Source: Prillingera fragicola (taxonomy: Eukaryota; Basidiomycota; Tremellomycetes; Trichosporonales; Trichosporonaceae). Taken from it: 64,000 bases of DNA. The stretch spans positions 3,472,001 to 3,536,000 of the forward strand of contig BEDY01000001.1 in NCBI GenBank assembly GCA_002335605.1. Direction: 5' to 3'. A program made the translations under genes and the position numbers. Below are positions 1-10,761 of this stretch, in pieces; the first letter of the stretch is position 1, and each line of letters begins with the position of its first letter. The notes under the pieces were generated by a model, which was not told the DNA's origin, made no database searches, and saw nothing but the letters and a program-made list of their open reading frames with translations.

Positions 1-218
1 GAGGTGATATGTCTTACAGCCGGCCCTGTAACACCATGTAGTACCAGTCAATGTATAAGAGTTCTGACGAGCGTTGGCATATTCAGCTGGGGATGAGCAG
101 CTGTTTGTTCTCATTCCCCGGTCGACTACGCTCCAAGTTCTTTCTCCCGCTTCCCCCGGACACTGACCGACCAACTACAGCTCCCTGACTATCGTACTCT
201 ACATGCATAATCGCCCAT

Positions 219-2589
219 CTAAGCACTCGCTCCAAGATCTGCCAGCGCGTGGACAAAGGCCTTGGGGTTGAGGATTTCTGTGCTACCGTACGTAATCTTC
301 TTGCCACCACCGCCACCCTCGCGCTGGCTGCGAACTGCCCACTCCTGCAAGTTCGAGTACTCGACATAGCCTCCGCCACCCACCACGAACACGACACTTT
401 CCTGGTATTGCGTTCGTGCGCGGCTAGACTGGGCGTTGCGCGAACGCGTTGCCCGAGGATCGAAGAGAAGGTAGTCGTCGGTGTCCTGCAAGGCCTGTGT
501 TGCCGCCGTGGACGGCTCCATGAGAGCTTCAACCAACCGGGTGATTGTGAGCTCCTTCTTGGCTGGCAAGAAGTTCTTCACGCCCGAGATGATGTTGTCA
601 AGGCCAACACCGGTAATGCCGCCCTCACGCAGACGGTCGGTCAGCTATGAATGTCAGTCTTGACGTCGTAAACACAACTCTGAGCACGTACGCGGTTTCC
701 CAGAGCGCTGAAGCCCCTGGTCCATTCCCCTCCAGCGTTGGGCGTTTGAGCAGCGACAGTCGGCTGAGTAGCCATCATAGTCATCCGTGTGATCTCGCGA
801 ACCTTCTTGACGTAGTCCAAAGCAGAAACTTCCGCGCCAGCCTCCTTCAGGAGGTTGGCGATCTCCGCCAGGTCCTCCTTGGGCATCTGGTTGTCCGGCA
901 CCGAAAGATAGTAAATAATGGCGAGACGGAGTTGGTCCTCGGCAGTGGGGTGGGCAACCTCTCCAGGCTCGTCTGTCTGGCCCTTCATGGCAGCGATGAC
1001 GCTGGCCTTGGTTTGGCGGGCGGCATTCTCCTCAATCTGGAACAAGTTGTCCAAGCTCCGCTCCTTGATGGCCTGAAGAAGAGCAGTGGCAATGTTCATG
1101 TGAGTGTCGAGGGTGTGTTTCCTCGCAGTAAGTTCGGGCAAGGCAGTAATGGCCGTTTTGAGGTTGGCAGCATTAGAGGTAAAGTCGCTAGGGCGTAAGC
1201 GACGGTTGCCATGCTCGACTTACATCTGCGAGACGTCATTCACGTCACTGACCCCAGTGGAACGGGTAATCTCAGCGGCATCGGTCTTGTAACTGTAGAG
1301 TTAGGCCAATTCAACACGGTTGAACCCACCGGTTGAGCTCCGAATCAATGTCCTCAGCCACTTGAGGGAATGGATTGCCGGCATTCTTGGACCAGAAAAA
1401 GTCTTTGGAGTCAATGTCGTAGGCCTTCTTCTGCAGGCGGCCATTCTCTGGTGACTCGACGGTCACGCGATTCAACTTCATATCCAGGACATCGTGTACG
1501 AGGGCCTGGTAGGTCCAAGAGTGGGACAGCATGGGAATCAGGTCGACATTGCGGTCCAGGATGACAAGCACTAAGTGTTGTTAGCCGTGCGGATGACCCA
1601 GCGCGAATGCACTCACGAGGTCGCTGAAGGCTATCGGCACCGAAACCTGCCCCACCACGTTGAGAAGACGACGACGAGATGTGGTCACGAAGCTTGGCAT
1701 CGAGCTTGCGCGCAACCATCTCGGCAGCGTTACCACGGGGAGAACGGATGATGGGAATAATGCCCATGGTGACAATGACGCTGAACAATCCTTTGGCGAT
1801 CCGCTCGACCTCCTCCTCGATCTCAACCTCTCCAGCCTTGGGGTCGTTTAGCACCACGTAGCTTGGCTTTCCCTCGATCTCTTTCGCAGGCTTGATGGCC
1901 TTGGATGACGCCCCATTGGAGTCGCCGTTCGTCTCGTGCTTGGGCAGAAGGGAGAAGAGGCTAGGAGATGGCACGAGAAAGTCGAGGAACTGGTCGTGGA
2001 CAGAGTTGATGAGCTGGCCAGTCGCACCAGTAGGATCATTCGCAAGAATCAACGAGGCGAGCTCCTCCAGCAACGAGCGAGGTAGCGAGGACGTGAAGGA
2101 GAGGTGGTACGAGGAGTAGAGGGGAGGGTTCAGGTCCTAAAGATAATTAGTTCATCGTTCATGCTACCAGCCGTAGTCATAAGGCAACGTACCTCGGCGA
2201 TGCGGCGAATGTTCGCCAAAGTTGGCGACACGAAGTACACGGCAGGCACATCTTGCAGTGGAGGACGTTGAGAGTGCAGCTGCCTGTACGATGTTAGCAT
2301 GCAAGCAGCAACAACGATTGAGAACGTACATGTGGAGGGTCACACCCTGTTCGCGCAAGTCCTGTACGCGCAGGCTGGTAGCAAGAATGTCTTTGCTGTC
2401 CTCGTCCAGAATCAAGACTTTCCACACAAGAGGGGCCTGAGCATTCTCATCAAAGGTTGACGACGGCGAAGTCGGACGCGGGAAAGGTCCAGCGCCAGAG
2501 GTCGACGCGCTCGCAGGTGGCGTCTGGTTGAGATTGAGGAGGGTGAAGAGCGCATTGGTCTGCGACTGGAGCAGAGTAGGGCGAGACAT
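219..2589 (-). CDS. SLY1: Sec1/Munc18 family protein Sly1, ER-Golgi SNARE regulator
   Basis: Sly1 binds the syntaxin Sed5 and promotes SNARE assembly in ER-Golgi and intra-Golgi transport; it is a peripheral cytosolic protein. The model is 700 aa, close to the family's usual 650-700. Exons on the minus strand: 2330-2589, 2193-2283, 1617-2136, 1330-1570, 1224-1292, 692-1187 and 219-644; all phases close and the stop is at 219-221. Seen directly: an N-terminal WKVLILD segment, then [15 protein letters not shown], the strongly conserved [20 protein letters not shown] block encoded by exon 4, and a C-terminal [19 protein letters not shown] region. A low-complexity [12 protein letters not shown] loop lies mid-protein. 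The head-to-head neighbour is RPO31, with a 423-bp shared upstream region. Assignment to Sly1 rather than Sec1, Vps33 or Vps45 rests on the ILDRNVDL context and is a family inference. Confidence 0.93.
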
Positions 2590-3012
2590 CGTGGCGCGCG
2601 TGAGTTGACGACACGGAGCGTCGAGTGTTCCCTATAACTGAATGGTCGTGACACGCTGACAGCTGAGATTGTTATATCATCGTCGTCGATTGACACGAAC
2701 CGCTGGCAGCAGCTGGCAGGCGTGGCGGTTTCAGGGACAGTCACGTGCTTTCCATGCGAGAATTCTGACGGTGCGCCACACAGCGCAGCGTCAGAATGTG
2801 TTGAGGATTTCTCAAAGTGCAACTCGAGCAACAAGTTGAAATCTGTCACAGCGTGCAGCTCTCGCCACCGCCAATATTGGCGCCAAAAGTTCACCCAGAC
2901 CGAAAAGGAGGGCGAATCAAAGACCAAACAGCTCTTTGCTGCTTGCTTACCACTCCCACCGCCGTTGCTCCGGGAACCAGCTCGACCCTCCGCTTCGCCG
3001 CGCGTCGTCGAG
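2590..3012. promoter_or_regulatory. Divergent promoter of SLY1 and RPO31 with an E-box
   Basis: This 423-bp region lies between two start codons pointing away from each other, so it must hold both promoters. A CACGTG E-box is at 2742-2747. No credible ORF or RNA gene is seen. Whether the E-box is bound, for example by a Cbf1-like bHLH factor, is inference. Confidence 0.6.
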
Positions 3013-6000
3013 ATGGAGGTCGAGGAGTACGTCGACCACAATGCGAAGCAGTATGTTTCGCAAGATGCTCCGAAGCGCATGTAAGTCTCAAGAGGGTTTG
3101 TCCGACTTTGGGAGCTGACGGATAATAGCAAGCACATTCAGTTCCAGCCGTTCGCGCCCAAGGACATTGTTCGTGTTTCCGAGGTTGAGGTAACCATCCC
3201 GGAACTGTACAAGAACCACGAAGATGGGTCGCGCACGACTGCCCCTGGCGGTCCTTTGGATGCCCGTATGGTTAGTTAAACGGCCCGCTTACGTTCTGGA
3301 AGGATGCTGACAGCTCACAGGGACCCAACGAGAAAGGTGGAACTTGTCCCACATGCCACGAAGATCACACGCACTGTGTTGGTCATTATGGCTACATCAA
3401 GCTGGCTCTACCAGTCTTCCATATTGGCTACTTCCGTCCTACCATCAACATGCTGTCGTGTATCTGCAAGGTATGTAGAAGTCTGTGACTCTGTGCTGAC
3501 TCGCCCAGACGTGCGCCCGAGTGTTGTTACCACAAGACGAGCGCAACGCGTACCTCAAGAAGTTCCGCCGGCCCAAGATCGAAATGCTTCAGCGTCAAGC
3601 GGCCTCCAAGGGTGTTCTGGCATCTTGCAAGAAGCAGACTACGTGCGCGTACTGCTTCGCACCCAACGGCATTGTCAAGAAGTCGGGCACTCTGAAGATC
3701 TCGCACGAGCCGTATCGTTCTAACAAGAACGCTGAGGCCAAGCAAGAGTGGCTGCAGAACTTCAAGTCGGCCATATCGGAGCAGAATTCGATTGCTACTC
3801 ATCTTAACCGCTCCGTAGAGGACCTCAACCCGCTCAAGGTCCTCGAGCTTTTCCGCCGTGTGACTGCCGAAGACTGCGAGCTCCTTTCCCTTCACCCAGA
3901 CATTGGACGACCTGAGGACTACCTCTGGACCTACATTTCGGTCCCTCCTCCCTGCATTCGTCCATCCGTTGCTTCCGAGGCCGGCAACAACGAAGACGAC
4001 TTGACGGCCAAGCTCGTTGAGATTGTCAACCAGAACCGAATGCTGTTGTCCGTCATGGAGAAGGGTCAAGGTCTGTCGCAGACGATTGCCAACTGGGATG
4101 CCCTCAGTCAGATGATTGCTCTTTACATCAACTCGCAGACCCCTGGAATAAACACCTCCGGCAGCAAGCCGATCCGTGGATTTGTCCAGCGTCTGAAGGG
4201 TAAACAGGGTCGTTTCCGTGGCAATTTGTCCGGAAAGCGTGTCGACTTCTCTGGTCGTACCGTTATCGGTCCTGATCCCAACCTGCGTATCGACGAAGTT
4301 GCGGTTCCCGAGAAGATTGCAGTCAAGCTGTCATACCCGGAGCGCGTCACCGACTACAATATTGAGGCGATGCGCAAGGCAGTCGTGAACGGTGCCAAGA
4401 TGCATCCCGGAGCAAACATCATCGAGACTGGTCGCGGCCCTTACCCTCGTCGTTCGCTTCAGCCCATCAAGGACATTGACAGGAGGCGAGAGATGGCGCG
4501 CAACCTGCGCATTGGTGACATTGTTCACCGTCACGTTCGTGATGGTGATATCGTTCTCTTCAACCGTCAGCCTTCTCTCCACAAGATTTCGATCATGTGC
4601 CACCGTGTCCGCGTCCGTCCATGGCGTACCTTTCGTCTCAACGAATGTGTGTGCAATCCGTACAACGCCGACTTCGACGGAGACGAGATGAACTTGCACG
4701 TTCCTCAAACGGAGGAGGCGCGTACCGAAGCTCTGGAGCTCATGTCGGTCAAGAAGAACCTGGTCACGCCGCGTAACGGAGAGCCCATTGTCGCTGCTAT
4801 TCAGGACTTCATCACCGCATCGTATCTTCTCTCACGACGAGACCGACTCCTGGACCGCCAGCAGTTCACTCAAATCTGCTCGTACCTAGGCGACGGCAAC
4901 CTCCCTATTGACATGCCCCCTCCAACCATTTGGAAACCCGTGAGGCTTTGGACTGGAAAGCAGGTTTACAACCTTCTTATGCGGCCCAACAAACAGTCGA
5001 AGGTGCTTGTCAACCTGGAGGCCAAGTGTCGAACCCTTGTTGAGCCCCGGAAGGAGGACAACTTTTTCATGGACATGGCTCCCAACGACGGCTACCTTGT
5101 CATCCAGAACAGTGAAATCATGTGCGGCGTTTTCGACAAGAACACTGTCGGCGACGGCAAGAAGAACTCGGTCTTTGGCGTCATTCTCCGCGACTATGGG
5201 CCCAATGAAGCGGCAGTGGCAATGACCAGGTTGGCCAAACTCTCTGCTCGTTGGCTCGCCAATCAGGGCTTCTCGTTGGGCATCAACGATGTCATACCCG
5301 GCCCAGTACTTTCGTCCGACAAGGATAGCATGGTCGAGGAGGCGTACGACAAGTGCGACTCCAACATTGAGCTTGCCAAGCGTGGCAAGCTCGAGAACGC
5401 TCCAGGATGTGATCAAGAGACCACTCTGGAGCAAAAGATCTCTGGTACTCTTTCGTCCGTCCGTGAGGCTGTGGGTGAAGTCTGCATGAGGGAACTCAGC
5501 CGACACAACGCACCCCTTATTATGGCCACATGCGGTTCGAAGGGCTCCAAGATTAACGTAGCCCAAATGGTTGCCTGTGTCGGCCAACAGATTATTGCTG
5601 GTAGCCGTGTCCCCAATGGCTTCCAGGATCGTTCGCTTCCCCACTTCCGCAAGAAGAGCAAGAACCCGCCATCCAAGGGATTCGTCCGCAACAGTTTCTT
5701 CTCCGGTCTCACCCCTACCGAGTTCCTGTTCCACGCCATCTCTGGTCGTGAAGGTCTGGTCGATACTGCGGTCAAGACTGCCGAGACTGGCTACATGGCG
5801 CGTCGTCTTATGAAGGCACTCGAGGACCTGTCGACTCAGTATGATCTCAGTGTGCGCAACTCTGTTGGCGGCATTGTGCAGTTCGAGTACGGAGACGACT
5901 CTCTCGACCCCGCCTGTCTGGAAGGTGACGCCACTCCCGTTGAGTACGTACGTAGCTGGACTCACGCTTGTCGCACCGCCTCTCGCGAGGGCCGTTCGCT

Positions 6001-7631
6001 GTATCCCTACGAGATTAAGCAGATCGCTGTGCAGATCTACCCCGAGGCTTTGGAAGAGGAGTACGAGGAGGAAGAGGACGTCAAACCTCGACGCGGCAAG
6101 CGCCAGATCAAATCCCGGCCCGCCATACCAGCTGTTCCTCTGGAGTGGCAGCAAGTTCACCAGAAGTTCCGTGAGAACACCTACAGGTTCATAGTGGACC
6201 GAATTGCCAAGACAATGGCTGTACAGCGCGAAGCCCGCGGTGTCCCTGCAGCTGATTCTGCGGAGAACATGGAGGAGTACGAAGAATTCCTGAAGTCTTC
6301 TGATAGTGAGTGGCGTCCCCTTTGCAAGAATGTGAACTAACAGCATAGTCGCGGTTCAGCGTGTCCTGGACAACGCCAACAAGGTCACGGAGGCTCAGAT
6401 CGTCTCCTTCCTTGAAAACTGTCGCGTTCGATACCTGTTGGCTAAGATTGAGCCCGGATCGACCGTTGGAGCAGTTGGTGCCCAGTCTATTGGTGAGCCC
6501 GGAACTCAAATGACTCTCAAGACTTTCCATTTCGCCGGTGTCGCTTCCATGAACGTGACACTCGGTGTGCCCCGTATCAAGGAGATTATCAACGCGGCCA
6601 AGGTCATTTCCACTCCGATTATCACGGCCGAACTTGAGCGTCCTTTCGATGAGCCAGTTGCTCGTATTGTCAAGGCACGTATCGAGCGTACCACCCTCGG
6701 CGAAATTGCGTCGATCATTGAAGAGGCGTGGACGGGTGGTGGTGCCTTCTTGGAAGTTCATATCGACACCGAGACTGTCCAAAAGCTCCAGCTAGAGGTT
6801 ACGCTTGACACTATCAAGCTGTCCCTTGTCCTCGCTCCCAAGCTCAAGATCAAAGAGAGCGATGTCACCATCAACTCTCGCAAGGCTCGACTGAAGATCT
6901 ATGTCAACGACACGGACAAGGACAAGTTTGACGGCGTGTACGAGCGTCTCAAGTTCCTCAAGCGTGCTATCCCCAGCGTGCAGGTCAAGGGTCTGCCGGA
7001 GGTCGATCGTTCGGTTCTGCACAAGAACGAGAAGAAGAAGAACCAGCTCGAACTCCTTGCAACAGGCTACGGTCTCAGCGAGGTCATGGGTATTGAGGGT
7101 GTCAACGGATACCTCACCAAGACCAACCACGTAATGGAAACTGCCAAGGTTCTAGGTATCGAGGCCGCTCGCCAGACTATCTACAACGAGATCCAGACCA
7201 CCATGCAGTCGCACGGCATGAACATTGACCCGCGTCACGTCATGCTCCTCGGCGATGTCATGACTTACAAAGGTGAGGTTCTTGGCATCACACGCTTCGG
7301 TGTCCAGAAGATGAAGGACTCGGTCCTCATGTTGGCATCGTTCGAAAAGACTACCGACCATCTGTTTGACGCCTCGCTCTTCTCCAAATTGGACGAGATC
7401 CAGGGTGTGTCAGAGTGCATCATCATGGGAACTCCTGCCCCCAACTGTGGAACCTCTCTGTAAGTGGTAACATTTCTCATCGGTCTTGATCATATGCTAA
7501 TCACATTCAGTGCCTCGATTGTCACCCCCGCGCCCTTCCTTTCCAAGCGCAAGCCGCTCCTCTTTGAGGAAGCTTTCAAGACTGGAAAGGCTCGCCGCCG
7601 TGCTACCGGCATGGACGTCGACTACCAGTAG
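3013..7631 (+). CDS. RPO31: RNA polymerase III largest subunit (C160)
   Basis: This is the catalytic largest subunit of nuclear RNA polymerase III, which makes tRNA, 5S rRNA and U6. Exons: 3013-3080, 3129-3270, 3321-3470, 3509-6305, 6349-7459 and 7511-7631. The N-terminus carries the zinc-clamp pattern CPTCHEDHTHCVGHYGY followed by CKTC and CAYC pairs. The metal A loop is NADFDGDEMNLH, with the three Asp that hold the catalytic Mg. The funnel/bridge-helix region reads GSKGSKINVAQMVACVGQQ and SGLTPTEFLFHAISGREG, a Pol III-type sequence. The C-terminus ends at MDVDYQ and has no heptad tail, which rules out RPB1; the length of roughly 1,460 aa fits C160. An acidic EEEYEEEEDVK patch near residue 960 is lineage-specific. 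Head-to-head with SLY1 and tail-to-tail with URA6 (210 bp apart). Confidence 0.95.
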
Positions 7632-7841
7632 CCTCCTCATACCCCATACATTCTCCTTCTCTCTACGCATAGCATTTCGTCATCAAGGCCACATCAGGTC
7701 CAGGGTTTATAGGGTTGCCTTCTGCAGCGCGCGCTAGCAGTGTTTGATATCCCGCATGCATCGTCACAATGTCTAGTGATATATCAATGAGGGACGGGTT
7801 AGATTTGTGCTATGTGCGGACATTTATGCGATGGGGACGCT

Positions 7842-9146
7842 CTAGAAGTTGGGGAGACGCTCAGCCATGACCCGCTTGACCGAGGCGTAGACCTCCTCGA
7901 CAGGAGGGGTCGAGTCGATGTCAGCAACCTTGCCCTTCTCAGCGTAGTAGTGGACGACGGGCATCGAGGTCTCGCGGAAAGTGACAAAGCGCTTGGCGAG
8001 AGATGCGGGGTTGTCGTCGGCGCGGCCCGAGGTCTTGCCACGCTCGGTGATACGAGCAATCATGACCTCCTCAGTGGTGTTGATGAAGAGAGCAAACGAC
8101 GAGACGACCACCTGCAGTATCAGCAACCGCACGGAGTGTGGACACGGGAAGGGACGTTGGAAGCTTGGCTTCAAGCCATGACAGAATCGGAGGCAGCTTG
8201 CCGTGTCGATGGGCAACCGCTCCGCACCATTCCGCCCATGAACATAGGGGAGCAACACGATCCTTGTTCACGTCCAGAAGCTCGGTGCTTGTTTCACTCT
8301 TCCGTAGCCGCTCGGGGATGCACCACCCGCTGCTGTTCAAATCGCGCCCCTCCTGGCTGGAGCAGCACGAGCGGATCTAAGGCTCGTACCAGGGGCTGGC
8401 ACCTAGCCGCAAGGAAGTGGCTCGTAGACTGCACCTGCAAACATGCACTTATGTGCGTGCCCTGGCCCTATACCAAACGTCCCAGACTCTTGTCACGGTC
8501 AAGTGAGACTTACCGCCTTGTCAAACATGAGAGCCTGGTCCATGGCGCGGGGGAAGCCGTCGATGAGGAAGCGGCCCTTGCCATCGGACCAGCCGGCAGC
8601 CTTCTTGGCATCGTTGGGGAACGACGGAGGGTTCTGAAGAGACTCGTTCATCGCGTTCTCAATGAGCTGCAAGAGTCAGCGAATTGACAATGAAGCATTC
8701 AAGGAGCATTTCCAGATTCCCGGTTTTCATACACCGCTGTGCAAACCAGACTTACCTTGAGAGTGACCTCGAGGGGAACGATGAGGCCCTCCTGGATGTG
8801 GTGCTTGATCATCTCACCAAACTGCGAGCCCTCACGCTGCTGCTCAGCACGGAGAAGATCACCAGCTAGGTTGCGTTAGCCTCACATCGCTGTATTCTAT
8901 AAGTGCTCCACGAACCGGAGAGGTGGACGAAGCCGAACTCCTCAACAAGAAGAGCGCACTGAGTGCCCTTGCCTGTAGTGTCAGCCATGCCTTGCACTTG
9001 TCCGTAGCCTTCTGTAGCGCTATGGCCACAGCTGCCCAGGAGGGCATCTCACCAGCACCGGGGCCGCCGAGAACGAAAACAACGGTGACCTTGTCCTGAT
9101 CGAAGACAGGCGTGTCGCCAAAGAGAGACTGGGCAGGAGCGGCCAT
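7842..9146 (-). CDS. URA6: UMP-CMP kinase (uridylate kinase)
   Basis: Phosphorylates UMP and CMP (and usually dUMP/dCMP) with ATP in pyrimidine nucleotide synthesis. Exons on the minus strand: 9053-9146, 8916-8972, 8756-8865, 8514-8666 and 7842-8111; 227 aa, phases closed. The P-loop GGPGAGKGTQ is split by the first intron. It is followed by the [11 protein letters not shown]-binding segment, the [12 protein letters not shown] motif and the LID region [15 protein letters not shown], as in adenylate-kinase-fold UMP-CMP kinases. A short N-terminal lead before the P-loop shows no clear mitochondrial presequence. Odd point: the last intron (8112-8513) is 402 nt, about eight times the local norm. 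The second intron from the start uses a GTTCGT donor. Adenylate kinase is less likely because the LID is short. Confidence 0.92.
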
Positions 9147-9412
9147 TTTGAGTACAAATTGGTATCCGATGAAGGAATGGTTGCGAGTGCAGAGAGAATT
9201 TGGGTGAAGCAAACAACAGATCAAGAAAGTAGTGGTTTTAGTCAAGACGGCGTGGCGCAGGGTGCGACGCGATCGGCGCTGCAGGCTGGTGGTGCCTGGG
9301 CCTGGTGCTCATAGCAAAAAGTCATGGCATTCTTCCAACTGCGCACCCACAGTGGGTGGTCCAGCTCGGCTATGCAATGCGCAAATACATCTTTGTACCG
9401 TACAACACAGAC

Positions 9413-10530
9413 TCAGGCAGAAGCTTCCTCCCGACCTCCACCCATGTTAGCCTCATCAAGTGCGCGCTTGGCCATCTGGCGGAGCACTTCAGGCTTGTCC
9501 CCGTACTCGACTAGTCGCAAGCGGAGTGAATAGCACACTGTGAATTAGACTTGTGCACTGTCTGCAACTGCAATCTCTGGCGGGCCCACGGTTGTCGACC
9601 CTGCAGAGACGAGTATCACTTACCTTTTTCAATCTTTTCCAACGAACGTGTCGTTTCCTCTTGCTTCTTCTTCAGCTTGAAGAGGGTGGAACTAGGGACT
9701 CCATCAAAGACTGAAATGGTTCAGCGTTACGAAACTCATACACGTTTGTCCGACTTACGCATCTTCACTGCGCGGACAAAGTTGCACACAGAGAGGGGAG
9801 TGTCATGATCACCTGTGCTCAGCGCTGGGCGGTGATCAGCATTGCTTCGTGTAATCTGAACGAACAGTTAGTAGCGTAGCGCATTAGCTCTCCTGTCAAG
9901 TCCGACATTCCGAGCACATAGTCCTCAGGGGTAATAACGACAAGCTATCGGGTCAGCACTGCAACCGGCATGGTCTCATACCGGAAATCCTGTCTCCTCG
10001 TCAGACAAGCTGCGCTGCAGGTCGGGCAGCGAGACCAAGTCGCCATGTTCAAGGTAGTGGAGGAACGCGTAGCCCTCTATGTACTCTTCCAGACCAGCAG
10101 AACTATGCAGTTAGCTAATACCTCCCAAGCGTAGCCTCACACCTGGCGGTTAAACTTCCAGAAGTTCTCAGCCGCATCTTGCTCCTCGTTCGTACCAGTG
10201 GCGAGTTCATCGCGAACGGCCACAAAATTGCTCCAGATCTCGCGCTCCTTGGCGCGGGCGTCCTTCAGGTTCTTGGCACGCGCTCCTGCGCTCGGAGCTG
10301 TAGCTCCACGGTGCAGATGGAAAATGAGCTTCTTGGACTGCTGCGTGATAGCGCGGGACAAAATGATAATCTTCTCGCGGCGCTCATTCTGTGGGCAGTC
10401 AGATATTGTCGGGCTCCGGCACACGCACATAGGCATCGAGTTCGGCGCGGTAGGACTCAAACGTCTTGGCGAGGTGCTCGCGGCGAGTCATTGGCTCCCC
10501 GCTGCCCTCTTGCATTGCGACGTCGGCCAT
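9413..10530 (-). CDS. Translin-associated factor X (TRAX) family protein
   Basis: TRAX pairs with translin to form C3PO, a ring-shaped endoribonuclease known to act on passenger strands and, in Neurospora, on pre-tRNA fragments. Seven exons on the minus strand: 10429-10530, 10141-10388, 9982-10102, 9866-9944, 9759-9812, 9624-9710 and 9413-9510, giving 262 aa. Visible TRAX hallmarks are GLEEYIEGYAFLHYL and YVLGMSDLTGELMRYATN, which include the acidic residues (Glu in EEYIE, Asp and Glu in DLTGE) that form the family's catalytic site, so activity looks retained. A KKKQEETTRSLEKIEK helix and an acidic-basic C-terminus follow. The GTTCGT donor at 9865 is needed to keep the frame; other splice choices shift it. 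Head-to-head with EXO84, 231 bp apart. Translin itself would be shorter and lacks the extended loop between the two helices. Confidence 0.87.
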
Positions 10531-10761
10531 GCTGAGTAGTGTGGAGGAAGAGGGTTACACAGGTAGCATGCAAGAGCTAAAGATCCAGAAATCAAGAGCA
10601 GCACGTGACTTAGGCATTAGGATCCATTACTATTGGGATTAGAGTAGTTTCTAAATAGACCCTGAGGCTCATTTGGCGCGTCACTGTGAGCCAACAACAA
10701 CGTCGTCACGTCACATTGATTCACGAGCAGCCGTGCACGGCACTGTACCCATTCCACCACC
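10531..10761. promoter_or_regulatory. Divergent promoter of the TRAX gene and EXO84
   Basis: The 231 bp between the two start codons contain a CACGTG E-box at 10602-10607. Nothing else recognisable is present. Confidence 0.55.

Noticed and set aside
1..218. Short frames downstream of SLY1 at the left edge
   Set aside because: Noncoding 3' region; the frames are antisense shadows or chance.
9856..9928. TACTAAC plus TTCAG within the TRAX gene, suggesting an intron over the catalytic segment
   Set aside because: It would remove VLGMSDLTGELMRYATN, the most conserved TRAX motif. The GTTCGT donor at 9865 with the acceptor at 9813 gives the correct frame and keeps the motif.
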